NCBI RefSeq assembly: GCF_900215325.1
Contig: NZ_OCMS01000001.1
Location: 1,178,001 to 1,242,000, forward strand
Direction of reading: 5' to 3'
Source of the DNA: Fibrobacter sp. UWB16
GTDB taxonomy: Bacteria; Fibrobacterota; Fibrobacteria; Fibrobacterales; Fibrobacteraceae
DNA length: 64,000 nt
The position numbers were made by a program, and so were the translations under genes. The notes beneath the pieces were generated by a model. The model was not told the origin of the DNA. It saw nothing but the letters and a program-made list of their open reading frames with translations, and made no database searches. Within the stretch, counting starts at the first letter, position 1; every line of letters begins with the position of its first letter. Of this stretch, positions 44,284 to 54,210 are shown in pieces.

Positions 44284-45726
44284 ATGGCAGACAGTCTAAA
44301 AAAGAAAACAGCAAAAGGCGTTGTATGGAGCGCCGTAGAAAGATTTTCGACTCAAGGAATCCAGTTTCTCTTTGGAATCGTCCTTGCTCGATTGCTGACA
44401 CCCAATGATTACGGCGTTATCGCCATGCTCACCATATTCCTCGCCGTGAGCCAGACTTTTATCGATAGCGGGTTCAGCAACGCCATTATCCGCAAAATAA
44501 ACCGTACCGAAGAAGACATGGCAACCATGTTCTTTTTCAACATCGGCATGTCACTGGCCTGCTATGCGGTCATTTTCCTTGCGGCGCCATTTATCGCAGA
44601 CTTTTACGAGATGCCCGAACTCACGTTGATCCTCAGAGTTCTCGCCATTAAAATAATCTTGCAGTCCTTCAACGCCGTGCAGACGACAATGCTGGTGATC
44701 AAGCTTGACTTCAAGAAACAGGCAAAGATTTCCTTATGCTGCGCCATCTTTTCTGGAATCGTGGGAATCGTCTTTGCTTACCTAGGCTATGGCGTGTGGG
44801 CTCTCGTCATCCAGGCGCTTCTCGGGACACTCCTCCTTTCCATTTTGTACTGGATGATTGTACGCTGGCGACCGACATGTTTCTTTTCCAAAAAATCCTT
44901 CGGTTACCTCTTTTCGTTTGGCTCCAAGCTTTTAATCTCTGGGCTTCTCGATACCGTCTACAACAATATTTACCCGCTCGTCATCGGAAAGTTTTACACG
45001 CCGGCGCAACTGGGAAGTTATTCAAAGGCAGAACATTTTGCTCAATTTCCGTCCCAGAACATCATGCGAATTTTGCAGCGCGTTTCTTACCCGGTTTTAA
45101 GTTCACTGCAAGAAGAACCTGAACGCCTCAAAAAGAATTTCCTGAAATTTCTGGATTATTCAACATTGCTTATTTTCCCACTCATGATTGGGCTCCTTGC
45201 ACTGTCCAAGCCTTTGACATTGTTTATGCTAACTGACCGTTGGGCAGACATGATTCTCCCACTGCAACTGTTATGCATTGCCATGATGTGGTATCCGGCC
45301 CATGCCATCAACCTGAATCTTTTACAGGTTCTCGGGCGCTCGGATTTGTTCCTCAAGCTTGAAATTATCAAAAAAATCGTAGGCATCGCCATCCTTTGCG
45401 GAACATTGCCTTTTGGAATAACGGCTCTTTGCCTTGGGAAAATTGCCGACGCATGGATTTCCCTAATCATCAATACTTACTATTCCGGTTCGCTAATGAA
45501 AGCAGGATTTTTTGTCCAAATGAAATTCATGATGCCGACATTTTTGAATTCATTGGCCATGGGAGCTATCATTTTAGGCGTAATCCACCTTTTACCGGAA
45601 AATCTATACTCTCTTCAAATAGGGGTAGGCTTTGTCGTCGGCACCACCTATTACCTGCTAATCAACTGGCTGTTCAATAAAGAAAAAATGTCAGAAATGC
45701 TAGACTTGCTGAAACGGAAAAAATAA
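44284..45726 (+). CDS. WzxC-like flippase
   Basis: A 480-residue membrane protein with 12-14 helices of the MOP superfamily, in the WzxC/TuaB branch. KKTAKGVVWSAVERFSTQGI, ARLLTPNDYGVIAMLTIF and the loop SKAEHFAQFPSQNIMRILQR are typical. It should flip the repeat unit of the second locus. It is distinct from the flippase at 27179. Confidence 0.92.
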   Translation: MADSLKKKTAKGVVWSAVERFSTQGIQFLFGIVLARLLTPNDYGVIAMLTIFLAVSQTFIDSGFSNAIIRKINRTEEDMATMFFFNIGMSLACYAVIFLAAPFIADFYEMPELTLILRVLAIKIILQSFNAVQTTMLVIKLDFKKQAKISLCCAIFSGIVGIVFAYLGYGVWALVIQALLGTLLLSILYWMIVRWRPTCFFSKKSFGYLFSFGSKLLISGLLDTVYNNIYPLVIGKFYTPAQLGSYSKAEHFAQFPSQNIMRILQRVSYPVLSSLQEEPERLKKNFLKFLDYSTLLIFPLMIGLLALSKPLTLFMLTDRWADMILPLQLLCIAMMWYPAHAINLNLLQVLGRSDLFLKLEIIKKIVGIAILCGTLPFGITALCLGKIADAWISLIINTYYSGSLMKAGFFVQMKFMMPTFLNSLAMGAIILGVIHLLPENLYSLQIGVGFVVGTTYYLLINWLFNKEKMSEMLDLLKRKK

Positions 45727-45735
45727 GGATTGAAC

Positions 45736-47571
45736 ATGTTCCATCAGGAGAAAATAACATATTGGAAGCGCTCGCTTAAAAAGGCAGTCCTAAGCACGCC
45801 CTTTCTTATTTTTGTCATTTTTGCATTCGCCCTTTTTCTAAAATGTTACCTATTCAACGCCTTCGCCTTTGAAAGCTTTATACCGGCTCACAAAAAATTG
45901 CGGTACCTGGCAGCAGCCTTCTGCGGCATGATTTCAGCCTCAACTTTTATCGCCGCATTCACAATCTTATTCAAAAAGAACATCTGGTCCATTGTCGTCT
46001 CGGCCTTGTTTGACATTTGGTGTATCGCAAACCTCATTTACCTCCGCTGCAACGGTTTTTTCATAAACTACGACGCCATCAAGCTCGTAGACCAGTTAAA
46101 TGGGTTTGAATCGTCCATCTTGTCGGCCGTCAATTTTCAATTATTCCTATTCCCCATCATCACCATCATCTATTCCATCTTACTTTGGAAACTGAACAAA
46201 GAGAAATCTGTCGCTAGCAACTTCAAATGGAGACTCGTTTCTTTTATCACAGTCCTTGCGCTCACATTCCTTTTCGTGGCCCCGCTATCGCATATCACTA
46301 AGTCACACGAAGTAAAACGCGTTTGCAAGACACACGATATCATTTTGACGACCGCGCATAAAGCGTGCCTGTACTTTATGCCATTCTGCACCATACATGC
46401 AGAAACCCAATGGACCCCGACGGGCCTACAAGTATTCGATGAAGAAGGATACATTCGCAACCAAAGCATTCTCGCCTATTTGCCAGCCATTTTCGTCGCA
46501 CAGATGAACCGCGAATATATCACCCTTACCGACAATGACATAAAGGATCCTGATTTTCAGCATGTTTTTTCAAAATCTACAAGCACGAAAAAAGCAAGTC
46601 GAAATCTCATTATCATCCTTGTAGAGAGTTTCGAAAGTTGGTTAATCACGAACAACGACAAACTATCTTCGCCAATACCCAACATTGTTAAATTCATTCA
46701 AAGCAACAATGTGCTTTTTGCGTCAAAGGTGAAATCCCAAATACGGTACGGGAGCTCTGGAGACGGACAAATGATACTGAATACAGGACTGCTTCCCATT
46801 TCTACAGGAGTCGCTTGCATTTCGTATGGCAGCAACGCTTACCCGAACATCGCCAGTTTCTACGAGCATTCAGCAATAATCAATCCATGTCAAAACAATG
46901 TGTGGAACCAGAACCAGGTAACCAGAAGTTACGGGTACATGCAGCAAATTAGGGCAAAAACCGAAACCGACACGGCATCCATAGCAACGCTTATCCGCTA
47001 CACCGATACGGCAACAGTACCCTTCCTTGCCCACGCCATCACAATCGACACCCATCTGCCATTCCGCAAGGGCGAGAACAACAAGCTGGGCCTATCAGAA
47101 AAAACACCCAAGATTCTGAGCAACTACATCAACGGCTTTGCCTACACCGATTCCATACTTGGAATATTCCTAGATAAATTCAAACAAGATTCGGTCCTGC
47201 AAAATTCCATCATCCTCATTACCGGAGACCATACCATATTAAATAACGAGAACTTAACTTCCCTCAGAAATTATGCTAAGGAAAACGAGCTCGAGTTTGA
47301 CGGTCAAAACTACGTTCCGCTCATCATCTATTCCCCGGATTTCAAGAAAAGCACTTTCATAGACGAAGTCACTTACCAGATGGACATTTTCCCGACTATA
47401 CTTCCGCTAATCAACGGGGAGGATTATTTCTTCAAGGGATTCGGTGTCAATCTGTTGGACAGCGCCGCAAGACATTCCAGATACTATTCCGAAAATACAG
47501 CCTATACCATTTCCGAGAAAATCATCAGGAACGACTATATTTCGCAAATCAACGGAAGCGACGACGACTAA
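45736..47571 (+). CDS. Second LtaS/MdoB-like phosphotransferase
   Basis: A 611-residue protein with five N-terminal helices and a C-terminal sulfatase-fold domain. LIIILVESFESWL opens the domain, RYGSSGDGQM (about 336-345) holds the nucleophile, and TGDHTIL (about 496-502) and THLPF supply metal and substrate residues. It differs from the first copy and may use another donor or acceptor. I start at ATG 45736, preceded by AAGGA, rather than TTG 45730. Ten bases separate it from the flippase gene. Confidence 0.82.
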   Translation: MFHQEKITYWKRSLKKAVLSTPFLIFVIFAFALFLKCYLFNAFAFESFIPAHKKLRYLAAAFCGMISASTFIAAFTILFKKNIWSIVVSALFDIWCIANLIYLRCNGFFINYDAIKLVDQLNGFESSILSAVNFQLFLFPIITIIYSILLWKLNKEKSVASNFKWRLVSFITVLALTFLFVAPLSHITKSHEVKRVCKTHDIILTTAHKACLYFMPFCTIHAETQWTPTGLQVFDEEGYIRNQSILAYLPAIFVAQMNREYITLTDNDIKDPDFQHVFSKSTSTKKASRNLIIILVESFESWLITNNDKLSSPIPNIVKFIQSNNVLFASKVKSQIRYGSSGDGQMILNTGLLPISTGVACISYGSNAYPNIASFYEHSAIINPCQNNVWNQNQVTRSYGYMQQIRAKTETDTASIATLIRYTDTATVPFLAHAITIDTHLPFRKGENNKLGLSEKTPKILSNYINGFAYTDSILGIFLDKFKQDSVLQNSIILITGDHTILNNENLTSLRNYAKENELEFDGQNYVPLIIYSPDFKKSTFIDEVTYQMDIFPTILPLINGEDYFFKGFGVNLLDSAARHSRYYSENTAYTISEKIIRNDYISQINGSDDD

Positions 47572-47622
47572 AAAGAAACAATTACTAGATTTGATTTGAA
47601 TAATTTCCCAGGAACCTGAGCC

Positions 47623-48738
47623 ATGAACGAAGAAAAATTAATCACCGTAACCTCGCCACTTCTACCGGACTTGAATGATTTCAAGACCATGTTGGAGGAC
47701 ATCTGGAAACGCAAATGGCTCACCAACAATGGCCACTACCACGAAGAACTTGAAAAGGCCTTAGCAAACTACCTTGGTGTAAAGTATATCAGCCTGTTCA
47801 CAAACGGAACGCTCCCGCTCATCACGGCACTCCAGGCCATGCGAATCACGGGTGAAGTCATTACGACACCATACAGCTTTGTCGCTACGACGCATTCCAT
47901 CTGGTGGAATGGCCTCAAGCCCGTTTTTGTCGATATCGACGAAGCAACCGGCAATATCGACCCAGAAAAGATTGAAGCCGCCATTACGCCGCACACGACA
48001 GCCATCATGCCTGTCCATGTTTACGGCACGCCCTGCAACATGAAGCGCATCCAGGAAATCGCAGACATTTACGGTCTAAAGATTATCTATGACGCCGCAC
48101 ACGCCTTTGGAGTACGCGTCAACGGAGAATCCGTGTTGAAAGCAGGCGATATGAGCACCCTCAGCTTCCACGCCACAAAGGTCTACAACACGATCGAAGG
48201 CGGCGCCCTGATCTGCCACGACGAAGCCACCAAGAAGCGCATTGACTATCTCAAGAACTTCGGTTTTGCCGACGAAACGACCGTCGTTGCGCCAGGTATC
48301 AACAGCAAGATGGATGAAATCCGCTCGGCATACGGGCTTTTGAACTTAAAGCAAGTCGATTGCGCCATCGAAAAGCGAAAGGCCATTGCAAACAAGTACA
48401 GGGCTGCGCTAAAGGACATCGCCGGAATCCGATTCCTCCCCGACATCGAAGGAGTTCGCCACAACTACGCCTACTTCCCAATTTTCATTAGCGAAGAATA
48501 TGGCGTTAGCCGCGACGATCTTTACACATTGCTGCAAAAGCACAACATTTACGGACGCCGCTATTTCTACCCGCTCATCAGTACGTTCAGCGCCTACAAG
48601 GGTCTGGATTCAGCAAATCCGGCGAACTTGCCTGTCGCCCACAAGTTGGCAAACCAGGTCCTTTGCCTCCCCATGTTTGCAACGCTCGATGACGAAGGCG
48701 TAAATAGAGTAATCGAAGTCATTACCAATAAGAAATAA
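47623..48738 (+). CDS. DegT/DnrJ/EryC1/StrS aminotransferase
   Basis: A 371-residue PLP enzyme that aminates a keto-sugar nucleotide. KRKWLTNNGHYHEELEKALA is the family N-terminus, ISLFTNGTLPLITALQAM the cofactor phosphate loop, YDAAHAFGV the Asp that holds the pyridine and SFHATKVYNTIEGGAL contains the PLP lysine (Lys186). It probably makes a 4-amino sugar such as Fuc4N. No 4,6-dehydratase is in the window, so the keto-sugar would come from elsewhere in the chromosome. Confidence 0.9.
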   Translation: MNEEKLITVTSPLLPDLNDFKTMLEDIWKRKWLTNNGHYHEELEKALANYLGVKYISLFTNGTLPLITALQAMRITGEVITTPYSFVATTHSIWWNGLKPVFVDIDEATGNIDPEKIEAAITPHTTAIMPVHVYGTPCNMKRIQEIADIYGLKIIYDAAHAFGVRVNGESVLKAGDMSTLSFHATKVYNTIEGGALICHDEATKKRIDYLKNFGFADETTVVAPGINSKMDEIRSAYGLLNLKQVDCAIEKRKAIANKYRAALKDIAGIRFLPDIEGVRHNYAYFPIFISEEYGVSRDDLYTLLQKHNIYGRRYFYPLISTFSAYKGLDSANPANLPVAHKLANQVLCLPMFATLDDEGVNRVIEVITNKK

Positions 48739-48743
48739 TTGCA

Positions 48744-49982
48744 ATGTTTGAACTCATTAAAAAAGTCGACCATGAATGCGGCACCCCGTTTTACTTTGTG
48801 TACCCAGAGCGATTCGTCAATAACTTGCAATCGTTCCGCAAGGCATTTACGGATATATACCCAAACTTCATTCTTTCTTATTCATTCAAGACGAATTACA
48901 CACCGCCCCTTTTAACGCTAGCCAAGGCAAACAATGTTTATGCCGAAGTTGTATCCACCATGGAATACAACATGGCTATCCAGCTGGGGTATCCGACAGA
49001 TCACATCATTTTTAACGGACCTGTCAAAACTATAAATGACATAGACACGGCGACCCGGAACAATTCCATATTGCAACTAGATAGCGCTTATGAAGTTGCT
49101 CTTCTATTGGAATTACAGCAAAAGAACCCCGGTCACACCATTAGCGTTGGGCTCCGAATCAACATGGAAATCAAGAATGATTCGGGAGAATCCTCAATTC
49201 AAGCCGGGCTACACGAAAGTCGCTTTGGTTTCACAAGCGATCTTTTAAAAGACATCATACCCGTCCTGAAAAAAAACAACATAAAGATTATATCGCTCCA
49301 CGGACACACTACATCATCTGACAGGACGGTCAAAAACTACCAGACCATAGCAAACAGGCTCCTTTCGGTCTGCAAGGAATTTGACTTAGACGATGTCCAG
49401 TACCTAGATGTAGGCGGCAGCTTTTTTGGGGCAGCACCTGAAGAAATTGACGTATCGCGCAAGCCCCAGTACAAAGACTACGCGCAAGGCATTTGCGATA
49501 TCATGCTAAGTGACTCCTGGTTCCAGGCGCACAAGCCATACATTGTCATAGAGCCGGGTTCAGCCGTAGTTGCCAATGTTTTTGAACTGGTGACAAAGAT
49601 TGTCCAGCACAAGCAGGTATGTGGCAAAAATTTTGTCGTCGCAGACGCAAGCCAATTCCAGGTGCGAACGTTCTTGAGCAACAACTGTCCTTTCTGTACA
49701 TTCAGCGAAAACGCCGATGAAGAAACGATTACGGCAGACATCGTCGGATCGACGTGCATGGAAGTGGACAAAATCGCAACTGAAGTAAAGCTCAACCACT
49801 ATTCCCATGGTGACTATATCGTCTTCAAGGGCGTAGGTGCCTACAGGCAAAATCTCACCCCGCTTTTTATCAATCCCCAATGTCCAATTATAAAGCAGGA
49901 CTCACAAGGGAATCCTGTCATCATCCGGAAAAGACAAAACTTAAATACAATTCTTAAACACCTCGGATACGAAGGTTTTTAA
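48744..49982 (+). CDS. LysA-like PLP decarboxylase (alanine-racemase fold)
   Basis: A 412-residue fold type III PLP enzyme. CGTPFYFVYPERFVNN opens as in diaminopimelate decarboxylases; SYSFKTNYTP carries the PLP lysine (Lys49), HESRFGF is the substrate region, YLDVGGSFFG the phosphate loop and GSTCMEVDKI the conserved cysteine (Cys338). Relatives decarboxylate amino acids or act on acyl-carrier-linked substrates. Sitting between a sugar aminotransferase and an ATP-grasp ligase with gaps of only 5 and 2 bp, it probably prepares an amino acid or amine that is joined to the polymer. Confidence 0.85.
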   Translation: MFELIKKVDHECGTPFYFVYPERFVNNLQSFRKAFTDIYPNFILSYSFKTNYTPPLLTLAKANNVYAEVVSTMEYNMAIQLGYPTDHIIFNGPVKTINDIDTATRNNSILQLDSAYEVALLLELQQKNPGHTISVGLRINMEIKNDSGESSIQAGLHESRFGFTSDLLKDIIPVLKKNNIKIISLHGHTTSSDRTVKNYQTIANRLLSVCKEFDLDDVQYLDVGGSFFGAAPEEIDVSRKPQYKDYAQGICDIMLSDSWFQAHKPYIVIEPGSAVVANVFELVTKIVQHKQVCGKNFVVADASQFQVRTFLSNNCPFCTFSENADEETITADIVGSTCMEVDKIATEVKLNHYSHGDYIVFKGVGAYRQNLTPLFINPQCPIIKQDSQGNPVIIRKRQNLNTILKHLGYEGF

Positions 49983-49984
49983 CT

Positions 49985-50923
49985 ATGAACATCCTAATTA
50001 CTGCAATTGGCTCCATGTCTGCAGCCTGCGCCATTTCCAAGCTCAAGGAAAAGGGGCACTTTATTGTCGGTTGTGACATATATCCAGGCGAGTGGCATCA
50101 CGAAACCAAGCTCTGTGACGTATTCATCCAGGCTCCATTCGCAACAAAAGAAGACGTATATTGTCAATTCCTTGTAGACACCTGCAAAAAACATAACTTG
50201 CAATACATCATTCCACTTACGGACCTAGAAATCGACGTCATCAACAGGAACAGGTCTTATTTCAAGGATACCGGAATCCATCTCTGCATGCAAAGTGCGG
50301 ATGTACTTGTCCTTGCCCGAGACAAGTACGCCCTCTACAATTTTTTCAAAGACGATCCATTCGTTCCCTCAATCAGGACATTCAAATTCAGCAACCTCCC
50401 GGAAACCATTGATTTCCACTGCGTTGCCAAACCGTTTAACGGAAGAAGTAGCGAAGGCCTGCTCCTTGATGCGACAAGAGAACAACTGAACGCCATCAAG
50501 AACAAGGATGTCTACATCATCCAGGAAATGATTGACGGCGAAGTCTTTACAGTGGACTACTGCCGTTCATCAAAATTTAGTACGGATGTCGCCATTCCGC
50601 GTCAGGAACTTCTAAGGACAAAGAACGGAGCAGGCACATCCGTAGAAATCACGCCGGATGATTCCTTGATTGAGCTCACACGCCACATCGGCAGTAAGCT
50701 CAACATCAATGGATGCGTGAACATGGAATTCGTCGAGAATAACGGGAAGTATTACCTTATCGACATCAATCCCAGGTTTTCAGCAGGAGTCGCCTTCTCA
50801 GTGCTCTGCGGCTATGACATGATCAACAGTCACATGGCTTGCATGGAAGGGAAGGAAATTCAAGGCCAGATAAAACTTACCAAACAAATTATCATCAAAA
50901 AATATATTGAAGTCATCCAATGA
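49985..50923 (+). CDS. ATP-grasp ligase
   Basis: A 312-residue ATP-grasp protein of the carbamoyl-phosphate-synthase/PylC-like kind. NILITAIGSMSAACAISKLK is a Rossmann-like N-terminal domain, CVAKPFNGRSSEGLLL the ATP lysine and loop, IIQEMIDGEVFTVDYC the adenine strand and YLIDINPRFSAGVAF the Mg2+ binding strand. Such enzymes form an amide or peptide bond between a carboxylate and an amine. The substrates here may be the product of the LysA-like enzyme and an amino sugar. Confidence 0.85.
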   Translation: MNILITAIGSMSAACAISKLKEKGHFIVGCDIYPGEWHHETKLCDVFIQAPFATKEDVYCQFLVDTCKKHNLQYIIPLTDLEIDVINRNRSYFKDTGIHLCMQSADVLVLARDKYALYNFFKDDPFVPSIRTFKFSNLPETIDFHCVAKPFNGRSSEGLLLDATREQLNAIKNKDVYIIQEMIDGEVFTVDYCRSSKFSTDVAIPRQELLRTKNGAGTSVEITPDDSLIELTRHIGSKLNINGCVNMEFVENNGKYYLIDINPRFSAGVAFSVLCGYDMINSHMACMEGKEIQGQIKLTKQIIIKKYIEVIQ

Positions 50924-50980
50924 CAACAAATACAAAGCCACGAGAGTCCATTCTTTGCACAACATTCAAATAGAAAATTT

Positions 50981-52108
50981 ATGAGAATCGCCCACATAAG
51001 CCTTGACGAAAAATTTATCGATTGCGCCATCAATCAGTTCAGCCTCCTGAAAGGCGTCGACTCCGTTTTTTGCGTAAAGACTGAAAATAGCACTCTCAAG
51101 TACATCAAAAGTCCAGACGTCAAGTTGTTCCAGACTTTCGATGAAATTGTTGAATTTATAAACAACGATCATTTCGACTACGTCGTTTTACACTCTTTCT
51201 GCATCCCGCAATACAAGGTTGAATCTTTAAACGTTCCTATTCTCTGGAACTCTTGGGGATACGACATTTACTCCGACGAAAGCAACGTCTTGGCAAAACC
51301 GATAACGCTCTCCTTGTATAAGCCTAAAACGAGAGCCGCGGCTAACATCAAGCCAAAAACATTGCACGACCGCATTGTAATTTTAGCCCGCAAATTCGGG
51401 ATTGTTTCAAAACGCCAGAAAAAATACGATGCGCTGATAAGTAAAATTCCTTACTTGTCCGTTGTTCTCCCGATTGAATTCGACTACATCCATAAAAAAT
51501 ACCCGCACTTTAAATTTTTCCCGTTCCGCTATATCGATCCCTCTGACTCGATCGCCTTCACGCCATACACAAAAGCAACGACATCCATTCTTCTTGGAAA
51601 TAGCGTAGACCCAACAAACAACCACATTGATATTTTATCGATTCTCGAAAAGAGGAATATCCAATGCACGGTCTACATTCCCATCAGCTACCCAAGCAAT
51701 CAGGAAACGTACAAAAAAGCGCTGAAGTCGTTTGCAGCAACATTAAAGACCGTCAAAGTTCGCTTTTTAGAAGACTTTATTCCAAAAGAAGAATACTTTA
51801 AAATCATTGACGAATGCAGTGTCGCCATATTCGGGCATATCCGCCAGCAAGCAGTCGGGAATATATTCAGGATGCTCTACACCGGAAAGAAAATCTTGAT
51901 GTACAAGGACTCCGTTGGCTATAATTACTTTAAGCAGCACAATGTAAAAATTTTCAATATCGAAGACGACCTACATCAAGCCTTTTTCGAAAAACCTCTC
52001 GATATTGAGTCTCAAAAAGCAAATTACACTTTTGTTCTTAATGATGAAAATTTCGAAACCTATATAAAATCGTTGCAAGGATTTTTCGACAACATCACCA
52101 AGGTTTAA
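50981..52108 (+). CDS. GT56-like (WecF) glycosyltransferase candidate
   Basis: A 375-residue protein with features of the TDP-Fuc4NAc transferase WecF family: ILLGNSVDPTNNHIDIL at about residues 206-222, LEDFIPKEEYFKIIDECS and FGHIRQQAVGNIFRML in the donor domain. WecF adds 4-acetamido-4,6-dideoxygalactose to a lipid-linked sugar. This suits the aminotransferase three genes upstream. The identity is by motif recall and moderately sure. Confidence 0.72.
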   Translation: MRIAHISLDEKFIDCAINQFSLLKGVDSVFCVKTENSTLKYIKSPDVKLFQTFDEIVEFINNDHFDYVVLHSFCIPQYKVESLNVPILWNSWGYDIYSDESNVLAKPITLSLYKPKTRAAANIKPKTLHDRIVILARKFGIVSKRQKKYDALISKIPYLSVVLPIEFDYIHKKYPHFKFFPFRYIDPSDSIAFTPYTKATTSILLGNSVDPTNNHIDILSILEKRNIQCTVYIPISYPSNQETYKKALKSFAATLKTVKVRFLEDFIPKEEYFKIIDECSVAIFGHIRQQAVGNIFRMLYTGKKILMYKDSVGYNYFKQHNVKIFNIEDDLHQAFFEKPLDIESQKANYTFVLNDENFETYIKSLQGFFDNITKV

Positions 52109-52117
52109 ACAGAGCTT

Positions 52118-53050
52118 ATGCAATATAATTTTTCCATTATTATCCCGCACTACAACATCCCGCAGTTGCTAATGCGCTGTATAAGCTCCATTCCACAGCA
52201 AAACGATATACAGGTTCTCGTCGTTGACGATTGCAGCAATTCCGATTCTGTCGCAAAGCTTAAAGAAATGGAATCGCAATTTTCGTGGATCCAGTTCATT
52301 TACCAAAACAAAAATCTTGGCGGGGGCGCCGTAAGAAACAAAGGGCTTTCTTTAGCCACAGGCAAGTACATTCTTTTTATTGACGCCGACGATTATTTCA
52401 ACTACTGCATCCGTGATGTTTTCCAGCAGTATAAAGACAGCGATAACGATATTATTTTCTTCAACGCCATTTCGATAGACTCTGATTTGTACACACAAAC
52501 CTATCGGTGCAGCCACATCAACAAAATTTTCGAGCTCTACAAAAAAGACCCCGCCAAAGCAGAATTCCAAATGCGCTATGCATACGGGGAACCCTGGGGA
52601 AAACTGATCCGCCGAGATTTCATTGAAGAGCACGACATCAGATTTGAAGAAACAAAAATCCATAACGACACCCAGTTCTCGTACATGGCCGGCTATTACG
52701 CAAAGAAAATCGCCGTAGACATGCGAGCACTCAACTGCATTACAAGCCGCGAAGGAAGCGTTTCCAAACAAATTTCCAATGACCGCCTCGAAACAAGAGT
52801 TCAGGTTTTCGCAAAGCAATTCCAGTTCTTGCACCAGAACCATATTGAATATTTGGACGATCGCATATTCCTCACCTTCGATTACTGTGAACAAAACCAC
52901 TTGAAAGACGAAGAACAGGCATGTTACAAGATTGCAGAGGAGTTCGGATTAAGCAAGAGCATTCTGCAAAAAAAGCACCGTCGCATAAAGCTCAAAAGGA
53001 AAATCAAATCCCTGAAAAAGCGACTGTCCAAAATAAAGAAAATCATTTAA
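52118..53050 (+). CDS. Glycosyltransferase family 2
   Basis: A 310-residue GT-A protein. FSIIIPHYNIPQLLMRCISS, VLVVDDCSNSDS and the metal site IDADDYF at about residues 88-94 are standard. RNKGLSLATGKYILF is the conserved acceptor-proximal stretch. The tail is very basic (lysine and arginine rich), fitting contact with the membrane. Confidence 0.9.
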   Translation: MQYNFSIIIPHYNIPQLLMRCISSIPQQNDIQVLVVDDCSNSDSVAKLKEMESQFSWIQFIYQNKNLGGGAVRNKGLSLATGKYILFIDADDYFNYCIRDVFQQYKDSDNDIIFFNAISIDSDLYTQTYRCSHINKIFELYKKDPAKAEFQMRYAYGEPWGKLIRRDFIEEHDIRFEETKIHNDTQFSYMAGYYAKKIAVDMRALNCITSREGSVSKQISNDRLETRVQVFAKQFQFLHQNHIEYLDDRIFLTFDYCEQNHLKDEEQACYKIAEEFGLSKSILQKKHRRIKLKRKIKSLKKRLSKIKKII

Positions 53051-53068
53051 AAAGCTATATTGCCTATT

Positions 53069-54193
53069 ATGAATCATTTCGACTACCTCATTGTCGGTTC
53101 CGGTCTTTATGGCGCGACATTCGCCTACCGTGCCGCCAAAGCCGGGAAAAAAAGCCTTGTCATCGACAAACGCCCGCATTTGGGTGGGAATGTTTACTGC
53201 GAAAATATTGAAGGAATCAACGTACACAAGTACGGAGCCCACATTTTCCATACTTCAAATAAGCGCGTATGGGACTTCGTAAATTCCATTGTCGAGTTCA
53301 ATCGATATACAAACAGCCCCGTCGCCAATTACAAAGGCAAGCTTTATAATCTGCCGTTCAACATGAACACGTTCTACCAGATGTGGGGTGTCACGACACC
53401 GGCAGAAGCTTTGGCAAAAATCGAGGAACAGAAAGCAGATGCCCTCGCCGCACTGAACGGCCGCGAGCCCGCCAATCTCGAAGAACAGGCGCTCACGCTT
53501 GTCGGCAAGGACATTTTTGAAAAGCTCATCAAGGAATATACCGAAAAACAGTGGGGCCGCAAATGCACGGACCTGCCCGCATTCATCATCAAGCGCCTTC
53601 CGGTCCGTTTAACATTCGACAACAATTACTTTAACGACAAATACCAGGGAATTCCCATTGGGGGCTACAACAAGCTCATTGACGGGATGCTCCAGGGAAT
53701 CGAGACTCGTACTAGCGTAGACTTTTTCAAGGAATACAAGGACAACTGGCGAAACACCGCAGACAAGCTCGTCTTTACAGGAGCCATTGACGAATTCTTT
53801 GATTACAGATTCGGCAAGCTCGACTGGCGAACCGTCAGTTTCAAGACTCGCATCGAAGACACTCCGAATTTCCAGGGGAACGCGGTCGTCAACTACACTT
53901 CGCATGACCAGCCCTACACACGCATCATCGAACACAAGCATTTCGAAATGTTCGGTAACGACGTCTACGCTTGCCCCAAGACCGTCGTATCGGAAGAATA
54001 TTCCACGGAATACAAAGAAGGCATGGAGCCATACTATCCCGTGAATGACGAGCGCAATAACAAGCTGGCTGAGGAATACCGCAAGCTTGCCGAAAAAGAA
54101 CCGGATATCATTTTCGGTGGACGCCTCGGGCAATACAAATACTTTGACATGGCGCCCGTCATTGAACAGGTGCTGAATATCGAAAACATTTAA
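53069..54193 (+). CDS. glf: UDP-galactopyranose mutase
   Basis: A 374-residue FAD enzyme that turns UDP-galactopyranose into UDP-galactofuranose. It starts NHFDYLIVGSGLYGATFAYR, then LVIDKRPHLGGNVYCE, YGAHIFHTSNKRVWDF and EKQWGRKCTDLPAFIIKRLP, with the C-terminal GRLGQYKYFDMAPVIEQ. All are invariant in the family. I use ATG 53069; an upstream TTG at 53060 is less likely. The polymer should therefore contain galactofuranose. Confidence 0.96.
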   Translation: MNHFDYLIVGSGLYGATFAYRAAKAGKKSLVIDKRPHLGGNVYCENIEGINVHKYGAHIFHTSNKRVWDFVNSIVEFNRYTNSPVANYKGKLYNLPFNMNTFYQMWGVTTPAEALAKIEEQKADALAALNGREPANLEEQALTLVGKDIFEKLIKEYTEKQWGRKCTDLPAFIIKRLPVRLTFDNNYFNDKYQGIPIGGYNKLIDGMLQGIETRTSVDFFKEYKDNWRNTADKLVFTGAIDEFFDYRFGKLDWRTVSFKTRIEDTPNFQGNAVVNYTSHDQPYTRIIEHKHFEMFGNDVYACPKTVVSEEYSTEYKEGMEPYYPVNDERNNKLAEEYRKLAEKEPDIIFGGRLGQYKYFDMAPVIEQVLNIENI

Positions 54194-54210
54194 TAATTGC
54201 AGAAAACCAC

